This document shows positions 17,048 to 25,742 of a DNA stretch of 64,000 nucleotides, in pieces. The position numbers and the translations under genes are program-made. The notes under the pieces were generated by a model that worked only from the letters and a program-made list of their open reading frames with translations, was not told the origin of the DNA and ran no database searches. This DNA is from Haloarcula salinisoli (GTDB taxonomy: Archaea > Halobacteriota > Halobacteria > Halobacteriales > Haloarculaceae): assembly GCF_019599405.1 (NCBI RefSeq), contig NZ_RKLQ01000001.1, positions 1-64,000 of the forward strand, read 5' to 3'. Position 1 is the stretch's first letter, and each line of letters starts with the position of its first letter.

Positions 17048-18577
17048 ATGAGTAACAGGGATACAAAAGCCGGTGAGGATTCGAGTGGAGAGATGACACT
17101 CGAGGAGTGGATGCGACAGAAAGAGTCCCTGGAAAGCGACCGTACCGCAAGCGAGAAGCAGAGGCAGTCGGAGGATAGACCGGCTGTCTATACCGTCTCT
17201 GAAGCACTCATGTCCTCGTTCGACCGCATCTGCGAGGGTCTACCGCTGACCGTCGGCCAGACGAGCCACTCCGGCCTCCAGGCAGAGTATATCGGTGTCA
17301 TCAGGCGGGTCGACGAGTCCCTCGACAGGGTCATTACGGCGGCAGATATCGAGCGGGAGACGCAGTACAACATCGCGCACATCACCGAGACGTTCGGGGG
17401 CTGGCACGCGGCGCTCGAGGCGGCCGGTATCGAGATTGAGTCACAGGTCCGCCTGGAGATTGCCCGTCTCTATCGGGAACTCGGTCATCCGCCATCACCA
17501 GCTGAGATGAACGAACACGGCTATCTCAGTTCGACGATGGTTGCGAACACGTTCGATTCCTACGACCAGGCGGTCGAACAGGTCGTCTCCACGTCGGACC
17601 CGACCCCGTACCGGGACGGTCTCGCGAGTCACACCGCTCGAATCGTTCCGGCCGGGACGCTACTTGCTGACTACACCGACCGGCTCCCGGCCCCTGCCGC
17701 CGTCACCGAACGTACCGGGACCGCACTACGACGGACACGTGATTCGAGTACACGGGTGATAGAGACGGTCGCGACCCGTGTCAGCGAGATCGACTCTCCG
17801 TCAGCACTCTCCGGCGCCGCGTTGCTACCGGATGCACCGACGCGGTCGGTCCAGACCGTGCTCCCGGATACGGGCGAGTCGTTCGGCCGCCTCCGTGAGA
17901 CGGCAACGGACGTCAGTCAGGAGCGACGGGACTTCCTCAAATATGCGGGGCTCTCGGTCACCATCGCGGCGGGCACCAGTTCCAGTGACGTGCTGTTCGG
18001 TTCGGACAGCGACCCGGAGTACGCCCTGTCGTTTGGCTACGGTGGTATCCCGCTCGGGTCGAGCGGCCAATCCGACGGTGACAGTCAAGCGGGCGCCCCG
18101 GCGCCACAGCCGACCACGACCGCGGAACAGACCCAGACCCCGGCCGACACGCAGACGCCGGTCACGGAACGGACTCCGACGCCGACTGCAACGACGACTC
18201 CCACGCCCGACGATTCGACCGCCGGCGATAACTCTACGGGCTCAGACAGCGGGACAACCTCCGGTACGAGCGACACAGATACCACAACTGATTCGGACAC
18301 TTCGACATCGTCCGGGTCAACTGACTCGGGTTCAGGAAGCGGGGGCGACACGGGTGACTCGGATTCAGGAAGCGGGGGCGACACGGGTGACTCGGGTTCA
18401 GGAAGCGGGGGCGACACGGGTGACTCTGATTCAGGAAGCGGTGACGACACGGGCGACTCTGATTCAGGAAGCGGTGACGACACGACCAGCACCGAACCGA
18501 ACCGATATAACGCGGATTTCAACACTGCCGAACAGGGGTACGGTGAGCAGGGATACGGCGGTGCCACGTCGGCCTGA
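17048..18577 (+). CDS. HEAR-repeat protein with internal Tat motif, Thr/Ser stalk and GYGG tail
   Basis: A 509-residue protein of unusual make-up. Residues 82-130 (ITAADIERETQYNIAHITET then FGGWHAALEAAG) and 134-180 (YRELGHPPSPAEMNEHGYLS, then FDSYDQAV) look like two homing-endonuclease-associated repeats, small DNA-binding-type units also found next to HNH domains. At residues 292-305 there is ERRDFLKYAGLSVT, a consensus Tat motif in mid-protein, followed by a short hydrophobic stretch and LSFGYGG. Residues 340-490 are a Thr/Ser/Gly/Asp stalk with an 11-residue repeat, and the end is AEQGYGEQGYGG. The ATG 17048 start is preferred to 17012. If the Tat motif works as an anchor, the DNA-binding-like part would stay inside and the stalk outside. 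Function unknown. Confidence 0.65.
   Translation: MSNRDTKAGEDSSGEMTLEEWMRQKESLESDRTASEKQRQSEDRPAVYTVSEALMSSFDRICEGLPLTVGQTSHSGLQAEYIGVIRRVDESLDRVITAADIERETQYNIAHITETFGGWHAALEAAGIEIESQVRLEIARLYRELGHPPSPAEMNEHGYLSSTMVANTFDSYDQAVEQVVSTSDPTPYRDGLASHTARIVPAGTLLADYTDRLPAPAAVTERTGTALRRTRDSSTRVIETVATRVSEIDSPSALSGAALLPDAPTRSVQTVLPDTGESFGRLRETATDVSQERRDFLKYAGLSVTIAAGTSSSDVLFGSDSDPEYALSFGYGGIPLGSSGQSDGDSQAGAPAPQPTTTAEQTQTPADTQTPVTERTPTPTATTTPTPDDSTAGDNSTGSDSGTTSGTSDTDTTTDSDTSTSSGSTDSGSGSGGDTGDSDSGSGGDTGDSGSGSGGDTGDSDSGSGDDTGDSDSGSGDDTTSTEPNRYNADFNTAEQGYGEQGYGGATSA
18323..18487 (+). repeat. 33-bp tandem repeat, five copies, coding
   Basis: Five tandem 33-base units encode DSxSGSGGDTG-type 11-residue repeats in the stalk of the preceding protein. 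The second and fourth units differ from the others by a few substitutions (DSD versus DSG, GGD versus GDD). Such in-frame minisatellites change copy number easily. Confidence 0.85.
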
Positions 18578-18764
18578 GTGGTGTCGTTCGTCCGACGGTC
18601 CCGAGTCGACCGCTACGGAATCATAAAACTCTCACTTACCAGTCAGTCCGCTGCTCAGAAGATGGCCATATCAGTCACTGCCCAGCGCGGAATCGGCCCG
18701 TGTAAAATCTCACTTCTGATAATTCACGAGATAGATATTTATGATGACAGTGGGTATATATGAT
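18578..18764. other. AT-rich intergenic region with promoter
   Basis: No gene supported. The sequence TATTTATG (18735-18742) lies about 26 bases before ATG 18765 and suits a TATA box for the small membrane protein. Confidence 0.35.
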
Positions 18765-18953
18765 ATGAACTCCGATGACTCGCTGCTCGTGGCTCTCGGA
18801 AATATCGCTGTCATCCTTGTCCTCGGTGTTATCTACGTGATTTTGCTCGCCCTCGGAACTGCCTTCGAGCATGCTAAATCTCTGCTGTCTCGGTCGGCGA
18901 CGACGGCGTCCAACGCCGTGAGTCGGGTGTTCGCACGGAACCGCTCCGCATAA
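18765..18953 (+). CDS. 62-residue single-helix membrane protein
   Basis: MNSDDSLLVALGNIAVILVL opens a protein with one long hydrophobic helix (about residues 8-33) and a basic C-terminus (SRVFARNRSA), giving an N-out/C-in topology by the positive-inside rule. An ATG at 18741 is in frame, but a TATA-like element placed 26 bases before 18765 supports the shorter form. No family recognised. Confidence 0.5.
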   Translation: MNSDDSLLVALGNIAVILVLGVIYVILLALGTAFEHAKSLLSRSATTASNAVSRVFARNRSA

Positions 18954-19034
18954 CGCCGTTCCGGCGGTACAGGAACTGTATCGTAGCGTCCATACATAGC
19001 GTACCTCGGTCGTCGCCAGTGACAGGTCACTGAC

Positions 19035-19574
19035 TCACAGCGGTGGCGACGGCAAATCAGCTCGCTTCGTTCCGGACCGCCACAGAATATCCCCGACAAT
19101 ATAGCACATCACCAGCGAGAACATTACAAGTGGCACGAGCAACGAGGACAGGTCACCCGAGAAGTGGGCGGCGAAAGACGGGGTATGGTCTGGATTCGCT
19201 TCCAGCAGGGGCCAGAACAAATTGGGAAAGAAATAGTAGTCCGTTCCCTGCGTGAGAATCGGATAGAAATCACCGACCAGATGGGAGAGATAGGCGAGGC
19301 TGAACACCGCCGCTGGGCGACCCCTGCCACGACGTAGTGCCAGCAGATACCCGAGACAGAGGAGTGGCCCGCTCAGCACGATCGAGTGTGCCAGCATCCG
19401 CCCGCTTGGGATGATGCCGAACGTCCACGCCAGCGGCTTGTCGATGAGGTCGGGTAACTGCGTCGCCAACACCACGTACAGCATCGCGTATCCCGTCGGT
19501 GGCCGCCGATACCGAACGAGCGTGTAGCCAATGAGTGGAATGAGGGCAAAGGCCAGATGTTCTGGGGGCCGCAT
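19035..19574 (-). CDS. YdjM-like membrane-bound metal-dependent hydrolase
   Basis: A 179-residue membrane protein with about five helices. Conserved polar motifs lie at helix ends: MRPPEHLAFALIPLIGY, ATQLPDLIDKPLAW, GRMLAHSIVLSGPLL and AYLSHLVGDFYPILTQGTDY. The His and Asp residues in HLAF, QLPDLIDKP, LAHSI and SHLVGDFYP are the ligand set of the LexA-binding inner-membrane / YdjM (DUF457) family, whose members are predicted phospholipase-like metal hydrolases. No substrate is known in archaea. It is convergent with the small membrane gene at 18765. Confidence 0.75.
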   Translation of the reverse strand: MRPPEHLAFALIPLIGYTLVRYRRPPTGYAMLYVVLATQLPDLIDKPLAWTFGIIPSGRMLAHSIVLSGPLLCLGYLLALRRGRGRPAAVFSLAYLSHLVGDFYPILTQGTDYYFFPNLFWPLLEANPDHTPSFAAHFSGDLSSLLVPLVMFSLVMCYIVGDILWRSGTKRADLPSPPL

Positions 19575-19785
19575 CTATATTCGCTTCGGGAAGGCAGAAT
19601 AAAAGCGTACGCAAGTCGAGCGCAGCTGTTCGGGTTCGAGATTGAAAACCGCATGAACGGAAACGGATACAGCGAACTGGCTTTCGGTTCGATACCAAAA
19701 CGGGACAGTCTACTCACGTGGTCAGGGCCCCGCACAGACGGCGTATATCAGCATCCTTTTTACACAACCGTTCCCGACGTATTAT
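19575..19785. other. Divergent promoter region
   Basis: 211 bases between the YdjM-like gene and the epimerase gene. A T-rich block (about 19757-19763) about 27 bases before ATG 19786 is the likely TATA region of the epimerase gene. Nothing else supported. Confidence 0.3.
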
Positions 19786-20736
19786 ATGGACCTGCAGAAC
19801 AAGCGACTCCTCATCACCGGCGGTGCCGGCCTCATCGGGTCGGCCCTCGCATCGCAGCTGGCCGGGGACAACGAGATACGCATCGTAGACGACCTTTCGA
19901 ACGGAATCCCCGACTCGGTTCCGGAGAGCGTCGACCTCGTCGAGGGCGACATCACCGACGAAGCGGTCGTCGCCGATGTCGTGACCGAGGATCTGGACGC
20001 CGTCTTCCATCTCGCCGCGGACAAGTACGTCAACACCGACCGCCCGCGCGAACAGATGGAGGTCAACGAGACGATGACGTACAACCTCCTCGAACGGATG
20101 GACGAGGTCGGCGTCGACAACATCCTCTTTACCTCCTCCTCGACGGTGTACGGTGAAGCGCCGCGGCCGACGCCGGAGGACTACGCTCCGCTCGAGCCAA
20201 TTAGCGTCTACGGCGTCACCAAACTCGCCGAAGAGGGGCTGCTATCGGTGTACGCGCACAGTCACGATTTCACGGTGTGGAACTTCCGGTTTGCCAATAT
20301 CGTCGGCCCACGATACGGGGCCGGTGTCATCCCGGATTTCGTCTACAAGCTCCAGGAGGACCCGGAATCACTGACGATTCTCGGCGACGGCCGCCAGGAG
20401 AAGTCGTACATGCACGTCGACGAGTGCGTCGACGCGATGTGTCACGTGATAGAGCACGCCCAGGGCAGCATGAACACGTTCAACCTCGGGACGCGGACGA
20501 CGACGTCGGTGACGCGAATCGCCGACATCGTCGCCGACGAGATGGGTATCGACCCCGAGTACGAGTACACCGGTGGTGACAGGGGCTGGACCGGCGACGT
20601 CCCGAAGATGCGTCTCTCCATCGAGAAACTGGCCGGACTCGGGTGGGAACCGTCGCTGTCGAGCGACGAAGCGGTCCGACAGGGTGTTCGCGACGTGCTC
20701 GACGAACCGCAGAACGAACCGCACCTATCTGTCTGA
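19786..20736 (+). CDS. NAD-dependent sugar-nucleotide epimerase/dehydratase
   Basis: A 316-residue extended short-chain dehydrogenase. The N-terminal Rossmann motif is GGAGLIGSALASQL, the catalytic Ser/Thr region is LFTSSSTVYGEAP, and the Tyr-x3-Lys pair is YGVTK at about residue 143. HLAADKYVNTD and NLGTRTTTSV match UDP-glucose 4-epimerase-type enzymes. The expected reaction is epimerisation or dehydration of a UDP- or GDP-sugar that feeds the glycosyltransferases of the preceding region. It overlaps the convergent methyltransferase gene by 12 bases. Exact product not assignable by sequence alone. Confidence 0.88.
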   Translation: MDLQNKRLLITGGAGLIGSALASQLAGDNEIRIVDDLSNGIPDSVPESVDLVEGDITDEAVVADVVTEDLDAVFHLAADKYVNTDRPREQMEVNETMTYNLLERMDEVGVDNILFTSSSTVYGEAPRPTPEDYAPLEPISVYGVTKLAEEGLLSVYAHSHDFTVWNFRFANIVGPRYGAGVIPDFVYKLQEDPESLTILGDGRQEKSYMHVDECVDAMCHVIEHAQGSMNTFNLGTRTTTSVTRIADIVADEMGIDPEYEYTGGDRGWTGDVPKMRLSIEKLAGLGWEPSLSSDEAVRQGVRDVLDEPQNEPHLSV

Positions 20737-21411
20737 AACCGCGGCAGTCGTCGACGGGGCGGTCCGGCCGGCGACCGGTTCTGGGCTCGCCCGACCGCGG
20801 GCGAACTCCCGTATCGGATAGTGGCCCGCGGTGTGGGTCTCTGCCTCTGTGAGTGCCAGCGCGGGATGGTCGCTCACCCGGGGCAGGAACTCCCGATTCA
20901 GATGGCAGTTGCCGCCGGCACGGCGCCACAGCGGGGTCAGGAGGTCCTGTGACCGGCCGACGAGGCCGGGCGAGCGGACGTGCTCGAAGAACCGGAACTC
21001 CCCGTCGGGAGCCAGGACGCGAGCTATTTCCGCGAGCGCGCCGTCGATATCGTGAATCGAACAGAACACGCAACTGGCGAGCACCGCGTCAGCGCTGTCG
21101 TCCGCGAACGGGAGCTGCTCGGCCCGCGCCGCGACCACGTCGCCGTCGAACGCGACGTCGCGTAGTCGCCGGGCCAGCTGCTCGCGCATCCCGGGGTCCG
21201 GCTCCACTGCGCAGTACTCCGCCACGCCTGCGGACTCCCGCTCCAGATACGGGAGCATCGTCCCGGTTCCGGCGCCGATTTCGACCACCGTCCCCGAGAC
21301 CTCCCTCGCCAGGTACTCCCGGTGGGCCGGCGCCTGCCGGTGCTCGAAGTAGACGTTGATGTAGTCGTATAGCCTGGCTATCCAGGGGTGGAACCGGGCT
21401 GAGTTCCCCAT
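20725..21411 (-). CDS. Class I SAM-dependent methyltransferase
   Basis: A 228-residue enzyme. Motif I is VVEIGAGTGTMLPYLE, the acidic strand-2 end is CAVEPDPGM, and motif IV is AVLASCVFCSIHDID; later HVRSPGLVGR and CHLNREFL resemble UbiE/Coq5 and thiol-methyltransferase-like proteins. It uses S-adenosylmethionine in the cytoplasm; the acceptor is unknown. ATG 21411 (MGNSARFH) is preferred over 21438 because the TATA-like box at 21439-21446 then sits 29 bases upstream. Confidence 0.88.
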   Translation of the reverse strand: MGNSARFHPWIARLYDYINVYFEHRQAPAHREYLAREVSGTVVEIGAGTGTMLPYLERESAGVAEYCAVEPDPGMREQLARRLRDVAFDGDVVAARAEQLPFADDSADAVLASCVFCSIHDIDGALAEIARVLAPDGEFRFFEHVRSPGLVGRSQDLLTPLWRRAGGNCHLNREFLPRVSDHPALALTEAETHTAGHYPIREFARGRASPEPVAGRTAPSTTAAVSDR

Positions 21412-21438
21412 TCGTGACCACGTGGCCGTGCCAGCCAC

Positions 21439-21446
21439 TAAATACT
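21439..21446. promoter_or_regulatory. TATA-like box placed for both divergent genes
   Basis: TAAATACT on the plus strand (GTATTTA on the other) is about 28 bases from ATG 21467 and 29 bases from ATG 21411. One element at the correct distance from two divergent leaderless starts suggests a shared, bidirectional TATA. Confidence 0.45.
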
Positions 21447-21466
21447 GCGCGGCTCACCGTCCGCCT

Positions 21467-22051
21467 ATGACATCGTGGTCCGCCGTGGCCCGTTCGGGCG
21501 ACAGCGTCGAGTGTCGGCCAGCCGGACAGACGATCCGGTTTCTGGAGACAGGCGAGGAGACGGACGGTGAGTACGTCCGCGTCGAGATAACCTTAGAGCC
21601 CCGCTCGACGCGGAGCCACGCGGTCAAACACGTCCATCCGAAACAGACCGAGACCATCGCCGTCCAGTCGGGGGCGATGGCAATCGAGAAGAACGGCAAC
21701 CGCGCGACGCTGTACCCCGGCGAGGACGTGACGTTCGAACCCGGCGACGCGCACGCGTTCTGGAACGCCGGCGACGAGGCACTCACTATCGAGGTCACGC
21801 TATCGCCGGCGATGCAGACCGACCTGTTCATGCGCTTTGCCTTCGGCCTCTCGCAGGTCGGGAAGACCACGCGCTCGGGGATTCCGCTCAACCCGCTCCG
21901 CCTGGGCCTCCTCATGGACGCCTTCGAGGGACATCTCTACCTCGCCGGCCTCCCGATTCCGATACAGCGCTTCGGCGCTACGGTGCTTGCGCCGCTGGCT
22001 CGGGCCGCGGGCTACTCGCTCGACCTCGACGAGGGGTACTCGCGAGGGTGA
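21467..22051 (+). CDS. Cupin domain protein
   Basis: A 194-residue protein with a cupin-2 barrel at about residues 30-110: HVHPKQTETIAVQSGAMA is motif 1 (His-x-His-x4-Glu) and PGDAHAFWNAGDE is motif 2. The His and Glu residues would bind one metal ion. The C-terminal 80 residues (PLRLGLLMDAFEGHLYLAGL) are amphipathic and may contact the membrane. No enzyme activity can be named. Start ATG 21467 is supported by the TATA-like element 28 bases upstream. Confidence 0.82.
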   Translation: MTSWSAVARSGDSVECRPAGQTIRFLETGEETDGEYVRVEITLEPRSTRSHAVKHVHPKQTETIAVQSGAMAIEKNGNRATLYPGEDVTFEPGDAHAFWNAGDEALTIEVTLSPAMQTDLFMRFAFGLSQVGKTTRSGIPLNPLRLGLLMDAFEGHLYLAGLPIPIQRFGATVLAPLARAAGYSLDLDEGYSRG

Positions 22052-22097
22052 CACGGGGCGAGGGTCTGACGACTCCCCCGCGATGATGTCGTGTCAG

Positions 22098-23339
22098 TTA
22101 CGCTGCCTCGACCCCTGCCAGGAGCTCCATCCCGTAGACTATCTTGAGGACGGAGCTGGCCTCGCCGGCCGTATACACCAGCTCGTCACGGTCGTTGACG
22201 TGGTCGAGCACGCCCTGGGAGGCGTGTTCCGGAGCCGCGGCGATGCCGCTGTCGGTGTCGGCGAGCCACTCCATCACTCGCAGGTCGCTCTTGGAGTCGC
22301 CCATCGAAAGCGCGAAGGGGTCCTCGATGCCAAGCACGTCCAGTGCCGCCCTGACACCGGTTGGTTTGTCCAGTTCGAGACTGACCAGTTCGGCGGCGTC
22401 GCCCTCGTAGTACCCCACGTCGATGCGTTCTAAGGCGTCGGTGTACCGGGAGGGCGCCCCGTCGAGGTCGGCGTCGTACGCGAGGTCGCCGTCGTCGAAC
22501 ACCGCCGCGATTTCGGGGTCTTTCGCGAAATAGGTGCGAGCGAGCAGTTCGGGCTCGGCCACGTCGGTGTCGACGGCGCCGGCCAGCGCCTCGCCGACGA
22601 GTCCACAGAAGTAGCGGACGGCCTCGTCGATGACCGTGACGGCGTCGTCGCTGCCGACCTCGGCGTTGGGTTTGATGGTGACGTTGAACTCGTTGCCCTG
22701 CAGGTGACAGCCCCGCCGGACGCTGTCCGGGGCGTCCGAGAGAACGCGGCCCCGAACGTCGTCGAACGTCTCGACGATGACCGGATCCAGCCCCTCGTAC
22801 AGCAGCCGCTTGGTGTCGGCGCCGTGGTTCGGCGTGAACGCGGCGTTGCCCGTCTCGTAGACGACGCTCAGCGCGCCTGAGGAGACCACGTCGTTGCCCA
22901 GCCCCTGTATCATGAACCCCTTGACGTTCTCTAAGGTCTGGCCGGTACAGACGACGATAGGAACCCCGCGCTCGTGGAACTCCGTCAGCAGGTGGAGCGT
23001 CGACCGGGGAATCTCGTTGTCGGTGTCGCCGGCCGACCGAAGCGTCTCGTCGACGTCCAGCACGAGGACGTTCACCGTCCGGTCGTACTTCGCGTAGAGG
23101 TCCAGCGCGGTAAAGGCCTCCTCACGTGTCAGGTGGGCGGCGATTTCGGCGTAGGGGTCGGGGAACTGCTCGGCGATGGCCGCCTTCCGCTCGTCTAACT
23201 CCGTCCGGGCGCGCTCCCACTGTTCCAGTCCGACAGTCGACCGCAGCGCCGGAAAGAGGTCGACGAGTTCCTGATAGGCCCGTACCGTCTCCGTGTCCAC
23301 CGTCTCGTACAGTCGGTAGAGGCGGTCGTACTGTTCCAT
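22098..23339 (-). CDS. HAD-superfamily phosphatase with helical N-terminal domain
   Basis: A 413-residue protein. Residues 1-85 are charged and helical; the HAD core begins at about residue 89 with LVLDVDETLRSAGD (motif I, the two Asp residues), followed by VVCTGQTLENVKG (motif II, Thr) and MGDSKSDLRVMEWL (motif IV, Asp pair). A Cof-type cap insertion separates motifs II and IV. It is therefore a predicted sugar-phosphate or phospho-sugar hydrolase. The long helical start is unusual for the family and may mediate oligomerisation. Substrate unknown. Confidence 0.8.
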   Translation of the reverse strand: MEQYDRLYRLYETVDTETVRAYQELVDLFPALRSTVGLEQWERARTELDERKAAIAEQFPDPYAEIAAHLTREEAFTALDLYAKYDRTVNVLVLDVDETLRSAGDTDNEIPRSTLHLLTEFHERGVPIVVCTGQTLENVKGFMIQGLGNDVVSSGALSVVYETGNAAFTPNHGADTKRLLYEGLDPVIVETFDDVRGRVLSDAPDSVRRGCHLQGNEFNVTIKPNAEVGSDDAVTVIDEAVRYFCGLVGEALAGAVDTDVAEPELLARTYFAKDPEIAAVFDDGDLAYDADLDGAPSRYTDALERIDVGYYEGDAAELVSLELDKPTGVRAALDVLGIEDPFALSMGDSKSDLRVMEWLADTDSGIAAAPEHASQGVLDHVNDRDELVYTAGEASSVLKIVYGMELLAGVEAA

Positions 23340-23396
23340 TGGTCAGACGACCGCGCGCCGGTACTTCAGTGTACGGTTGGAAAAAAGGATGCGGCG

Positions 23397-23555
23397 TCAG
23401 TCACCGCCCGAGCCGTCGGTCAACACCGAAACCTCCTCACCCTCTTCGTTGAGGAACTCCGGCAGTTCTTCCTCGTCGTCGGCTTCGGCTGTCTCCTCGC
23501 GCTCCATCGTCCATTCGGGAATCTCACCGGGGATGTCGCCTCTGTGGTGACACAT
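23397..23555 (-). CDS. 52-residue acidic small protein
   Basis: Leftward from ATG 23555, the frame reads MCHHRGDIPGEIPEWTMERE followed by a Glu/Asp-rich stretch and EEGEEVSVLTDGSGGD, ending at TGA 23397-23399. The composition is typically haloarchaeal and the codons are well used. The CHH start and the WTMERE box are reminiscent of small conserved haloarchaeal proteins of unknown function. It lies between the HAD gene and mutL and points away from mutL. Confidence 0.6.
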   Translation of the reverse strand: MCHHRGDIPGEIPEWTMEREETAEADDEEELPEFLNEEGEEVSVLTDGSGGD

Positions 23556-23663
23556 ATTGGCTCACCGTTCTCCCCTACGGCCCTCAGTATGTTAACTGTT
23601 GACACTACCGGGCCGCGCTGGGACAGTCTCAAGTCGACCGGCCCGCTAACCGGGCACAAGAGC

Positions 23664-25742
23664 ATGGGGGAGACGCCAGGAGATATCCAGCAACTCGACG
23701 AGCGAACCGTCGAGCGTATCGCCGCCGGCGAGGTCGTCGAGCGGCCGGCCTCTGTCGTGAAGGAACTGGTCGAGAACGCCATCGACGCCGACGCCGGGAG
23801 GGTCACGGTCAGCGTCGCGGACGGCGGCCGCGAGGGGATTCGCGTCACCGACGACGGCGTCGGGATGGACCGCGAGGCCGTCGAGCGCGCCGTCGAGCAA
23901 CACACCACCTCCAAGATTCGTGATATCGAGGACCTGGAGGGCGGCGTCGGGACGCTTGGCTTTCGCGGTGAGGCGCTGCACGCCATCGGCGCGGTGTCCA
24001 GACTGACTATCACCACGCGCCCGCGCGGGGGCGAGGCGGGGACCGAACTCGTCGTCGAGGGCGGCGAGGTCACCGCCGTGAGTCCGGCCGGCTGTCCCGA
24101 AGGGACGACCATCGAAATCGAGGACCTGTTCTACAACGTCCCCGCCCGCCGGAAGTACCTCAAGCAGGCCTCGACGGAGTTCGCCCACGTCAACACCATC
24201 GTCACGAGCTACGCGCTGGCGAACCCAGGCGTCGCCGTCTCGCTCGAACACGACGGTCGGGAGACGTTCGCCACGACTGGTCAGGGGGACCTGCGCGAGA
24301 CCGTGATGTCCGTCTATGGGCGGGAAGTCGCTGAGAGCATGATACGAGTAGACGGCGAGGACCTCCCGGACGGCCCGCTTTCCGGCGTCACCGGGCTGGT
24401 CTCTCACCCTGAAACCACTCGGGCGGGGCGAGAGTACCTCTCGACGTACGTCAACGGCCGCTACGTCCGGGCCAAGACCGCCCACGACGCCGTCGTCGAC
24501 GCCTACGGCACCCAGATTGCGCCGGACCGCTACCCCTTCGCCGTCCTGTTCATGGACGTGCCCGCCGGCGACGTCGACGTGAACGTCCACCCCCGGAAGA
24601 TGGAGGTCCGCTTTGTCGACGACGAGGGCGTCCACGAGCAGGTCCGCACCGCCGTCGAGGACGCACTCATGGAGGAGGGGCTGCTCCGTTCGACGGCCCC
24701 GCGGGGCCGGTCCCAGCCCGAGCAGACCGAGATTACGCCCGAGCGGACGACCGATTCGAGTACGAGTAACGACGAGCGCGACCACGCGACCGGACGCGAC
24801 GCGCCGGTGGACGGGATGCCGTCCGAGTCCACGCCCGACGAGCGCCCGGCAGAAGCCGCTGAGACGGCGTCGACGTCCGCGGCGTCTGCCGACTCGACCG
24901 TGACCGCCGACACCACGGTTTCGAGTCGAACTGCCGACGAGTCGACCGGGGCCTCCGAGACGAATTTCGGCGGCCAGTCCACGTCGACGGATTCGACGGC
25001 GAGTGAGACAGCGTCATCCGCGTCGGCGTCGCCCGCGAGCGAATCTACCGCGCCGACCGACCCGGACCGCAAGTTTGCCGGCGGCCACGACCAGACCCAC
25101 CTGGGCGATGCTCCCGAGACGCGCCACGACACGCTGCCCGCGATGCGGATACTCGGCCAGCTACACGACACCTACGTCGTCGCCGAAACCGACGACGGGC
25201 TCGTCCTGATAGACCAGCACGCAGCCGACGAGCGGGTCAACTACGAGCGCCTCAAGGCGGAGTTCGAAGGCGAGACGACGACCCAGGCGCTGGCCGAGCC
25301 GGTCGAACTGGAGCTTACAGCCAGAGAAGCTGCCGTCTTCGCCGACCGCAGCGACGCGCTTGCGAGCCTGGGCTTTCACACCGCCCGGACCGGCGAGCGA
25401 ACCGTCGAGGTGCGAACGCTGCCGGGCGTCATCGCCGACGCCGCCGGTCCGGACATCGTCCGCGACGTGTTGAGTGCCTTCGTCGGCGGGGAGAGCGAGG
25501 CCGCCACGACGGTCGAAGCGGCCGCCGACGAACTGCTGGGTGACCTGGCCTGCTACCCCTCGGTCACCGGCAACACCTCGCTGACGGAGGGGTCGGTCCG
25601 GGACTTGCTCGCGGCGCTTGACGACTGTGACAACCCCTACGCCTGTCCCCACGGCCGGCCGACCGTCATCGAGGTCGATTTCGACGAACTGGAGGACCGG
25701 TTCGAGCGGGACTACCCTGGACATTCGGGCCGGCGGGACTGA
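23664..25742 (+). CDS. mutL: DNA mismatch repair protein MutL
   Basis: A 692-residue MutL. The N-terminal GHKL ATPase has ENAIDADAG, DDGVGMDREA and GTLGFRGEAL; a transducer domain follows to about residue 340, then a Ser/Thr/Glu-rich linker (about 360-480). The C-terminal domain has the endonuclease motif DQHAADERVNYE (about 516-527) and CPHGRPT (about 660), so it is the nicking type of MutL. ATG 23664 is the conserved start; earlier codons in the same frame have no family resemblance. MutS, its usual neighbour, is not in the window. Linker length varies widely in this family. Confidence 0.96.
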   Translation: MGETPGDIQQLDERTVERIAAGEVVERPASVVKELVENAIDADAGRVTVSVADGGREGIRVTDDGVGMDREAVERAVEQHTTSKIRDIEDLEGGVGTLGFRGEALHAIGAVSRLTITTRPRGGEAGTELVVEGGEVTAVSPAGCPEGTTIEIEDLFYNVPARRKYLKQASTEFAHVNTIVTSYALANPGVAVSLEHDGRETFATTGQGDLRETVMSVYGREVAESMIRVDGEDLPDGPLSGVTGLVSHPETTRAGREYLSTYVNGRYVRAKTAHDAVVDAYGTQIAPDRYPFAVLFMDVPAGDVDVNVHPRKMEVRFVDDEGVHEQVRTAVEDALMEEGLLRSTAPRGRSQPEQTEITPERTTDSSTSNDERDHATGRDAPVDGMPSESTPDERPAEAAETASTSAASADSTVTADTTVSSRTADESTGASETNFGGQSTSTDSTASETASSASASPASESTAPTDPDRKFAGGHDQTHLGDAPETRHDTLPAMRILGQLHDTYVVAETDDGLVLIDQHAADERVNYERLKAEFEGETTTQALAEPVELELTAREAAVFADRSDALASLGFHTARTGERTVEVRTLPGVIADAAGPDIVRDVLSAFVGGESEAATTVEAAADELLGDLACYPSVTGNTSLTEGSVRDLLAALDDCDNPYACPHGRPTVIEVDFDELEDRFERDYPGHSGRRD

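Noticed and set aside
18323-18487. Possible CRISPR array
   Set aside because: The repeats are adjacent without unique spacers and lie in frame in a coding stalk.
23646-24785. 379-codon leftward frame opposite mutL
   Set aside because: Shadow of a GC-rich gene; no domain, no start context, and MutL motifs cover the same bases.
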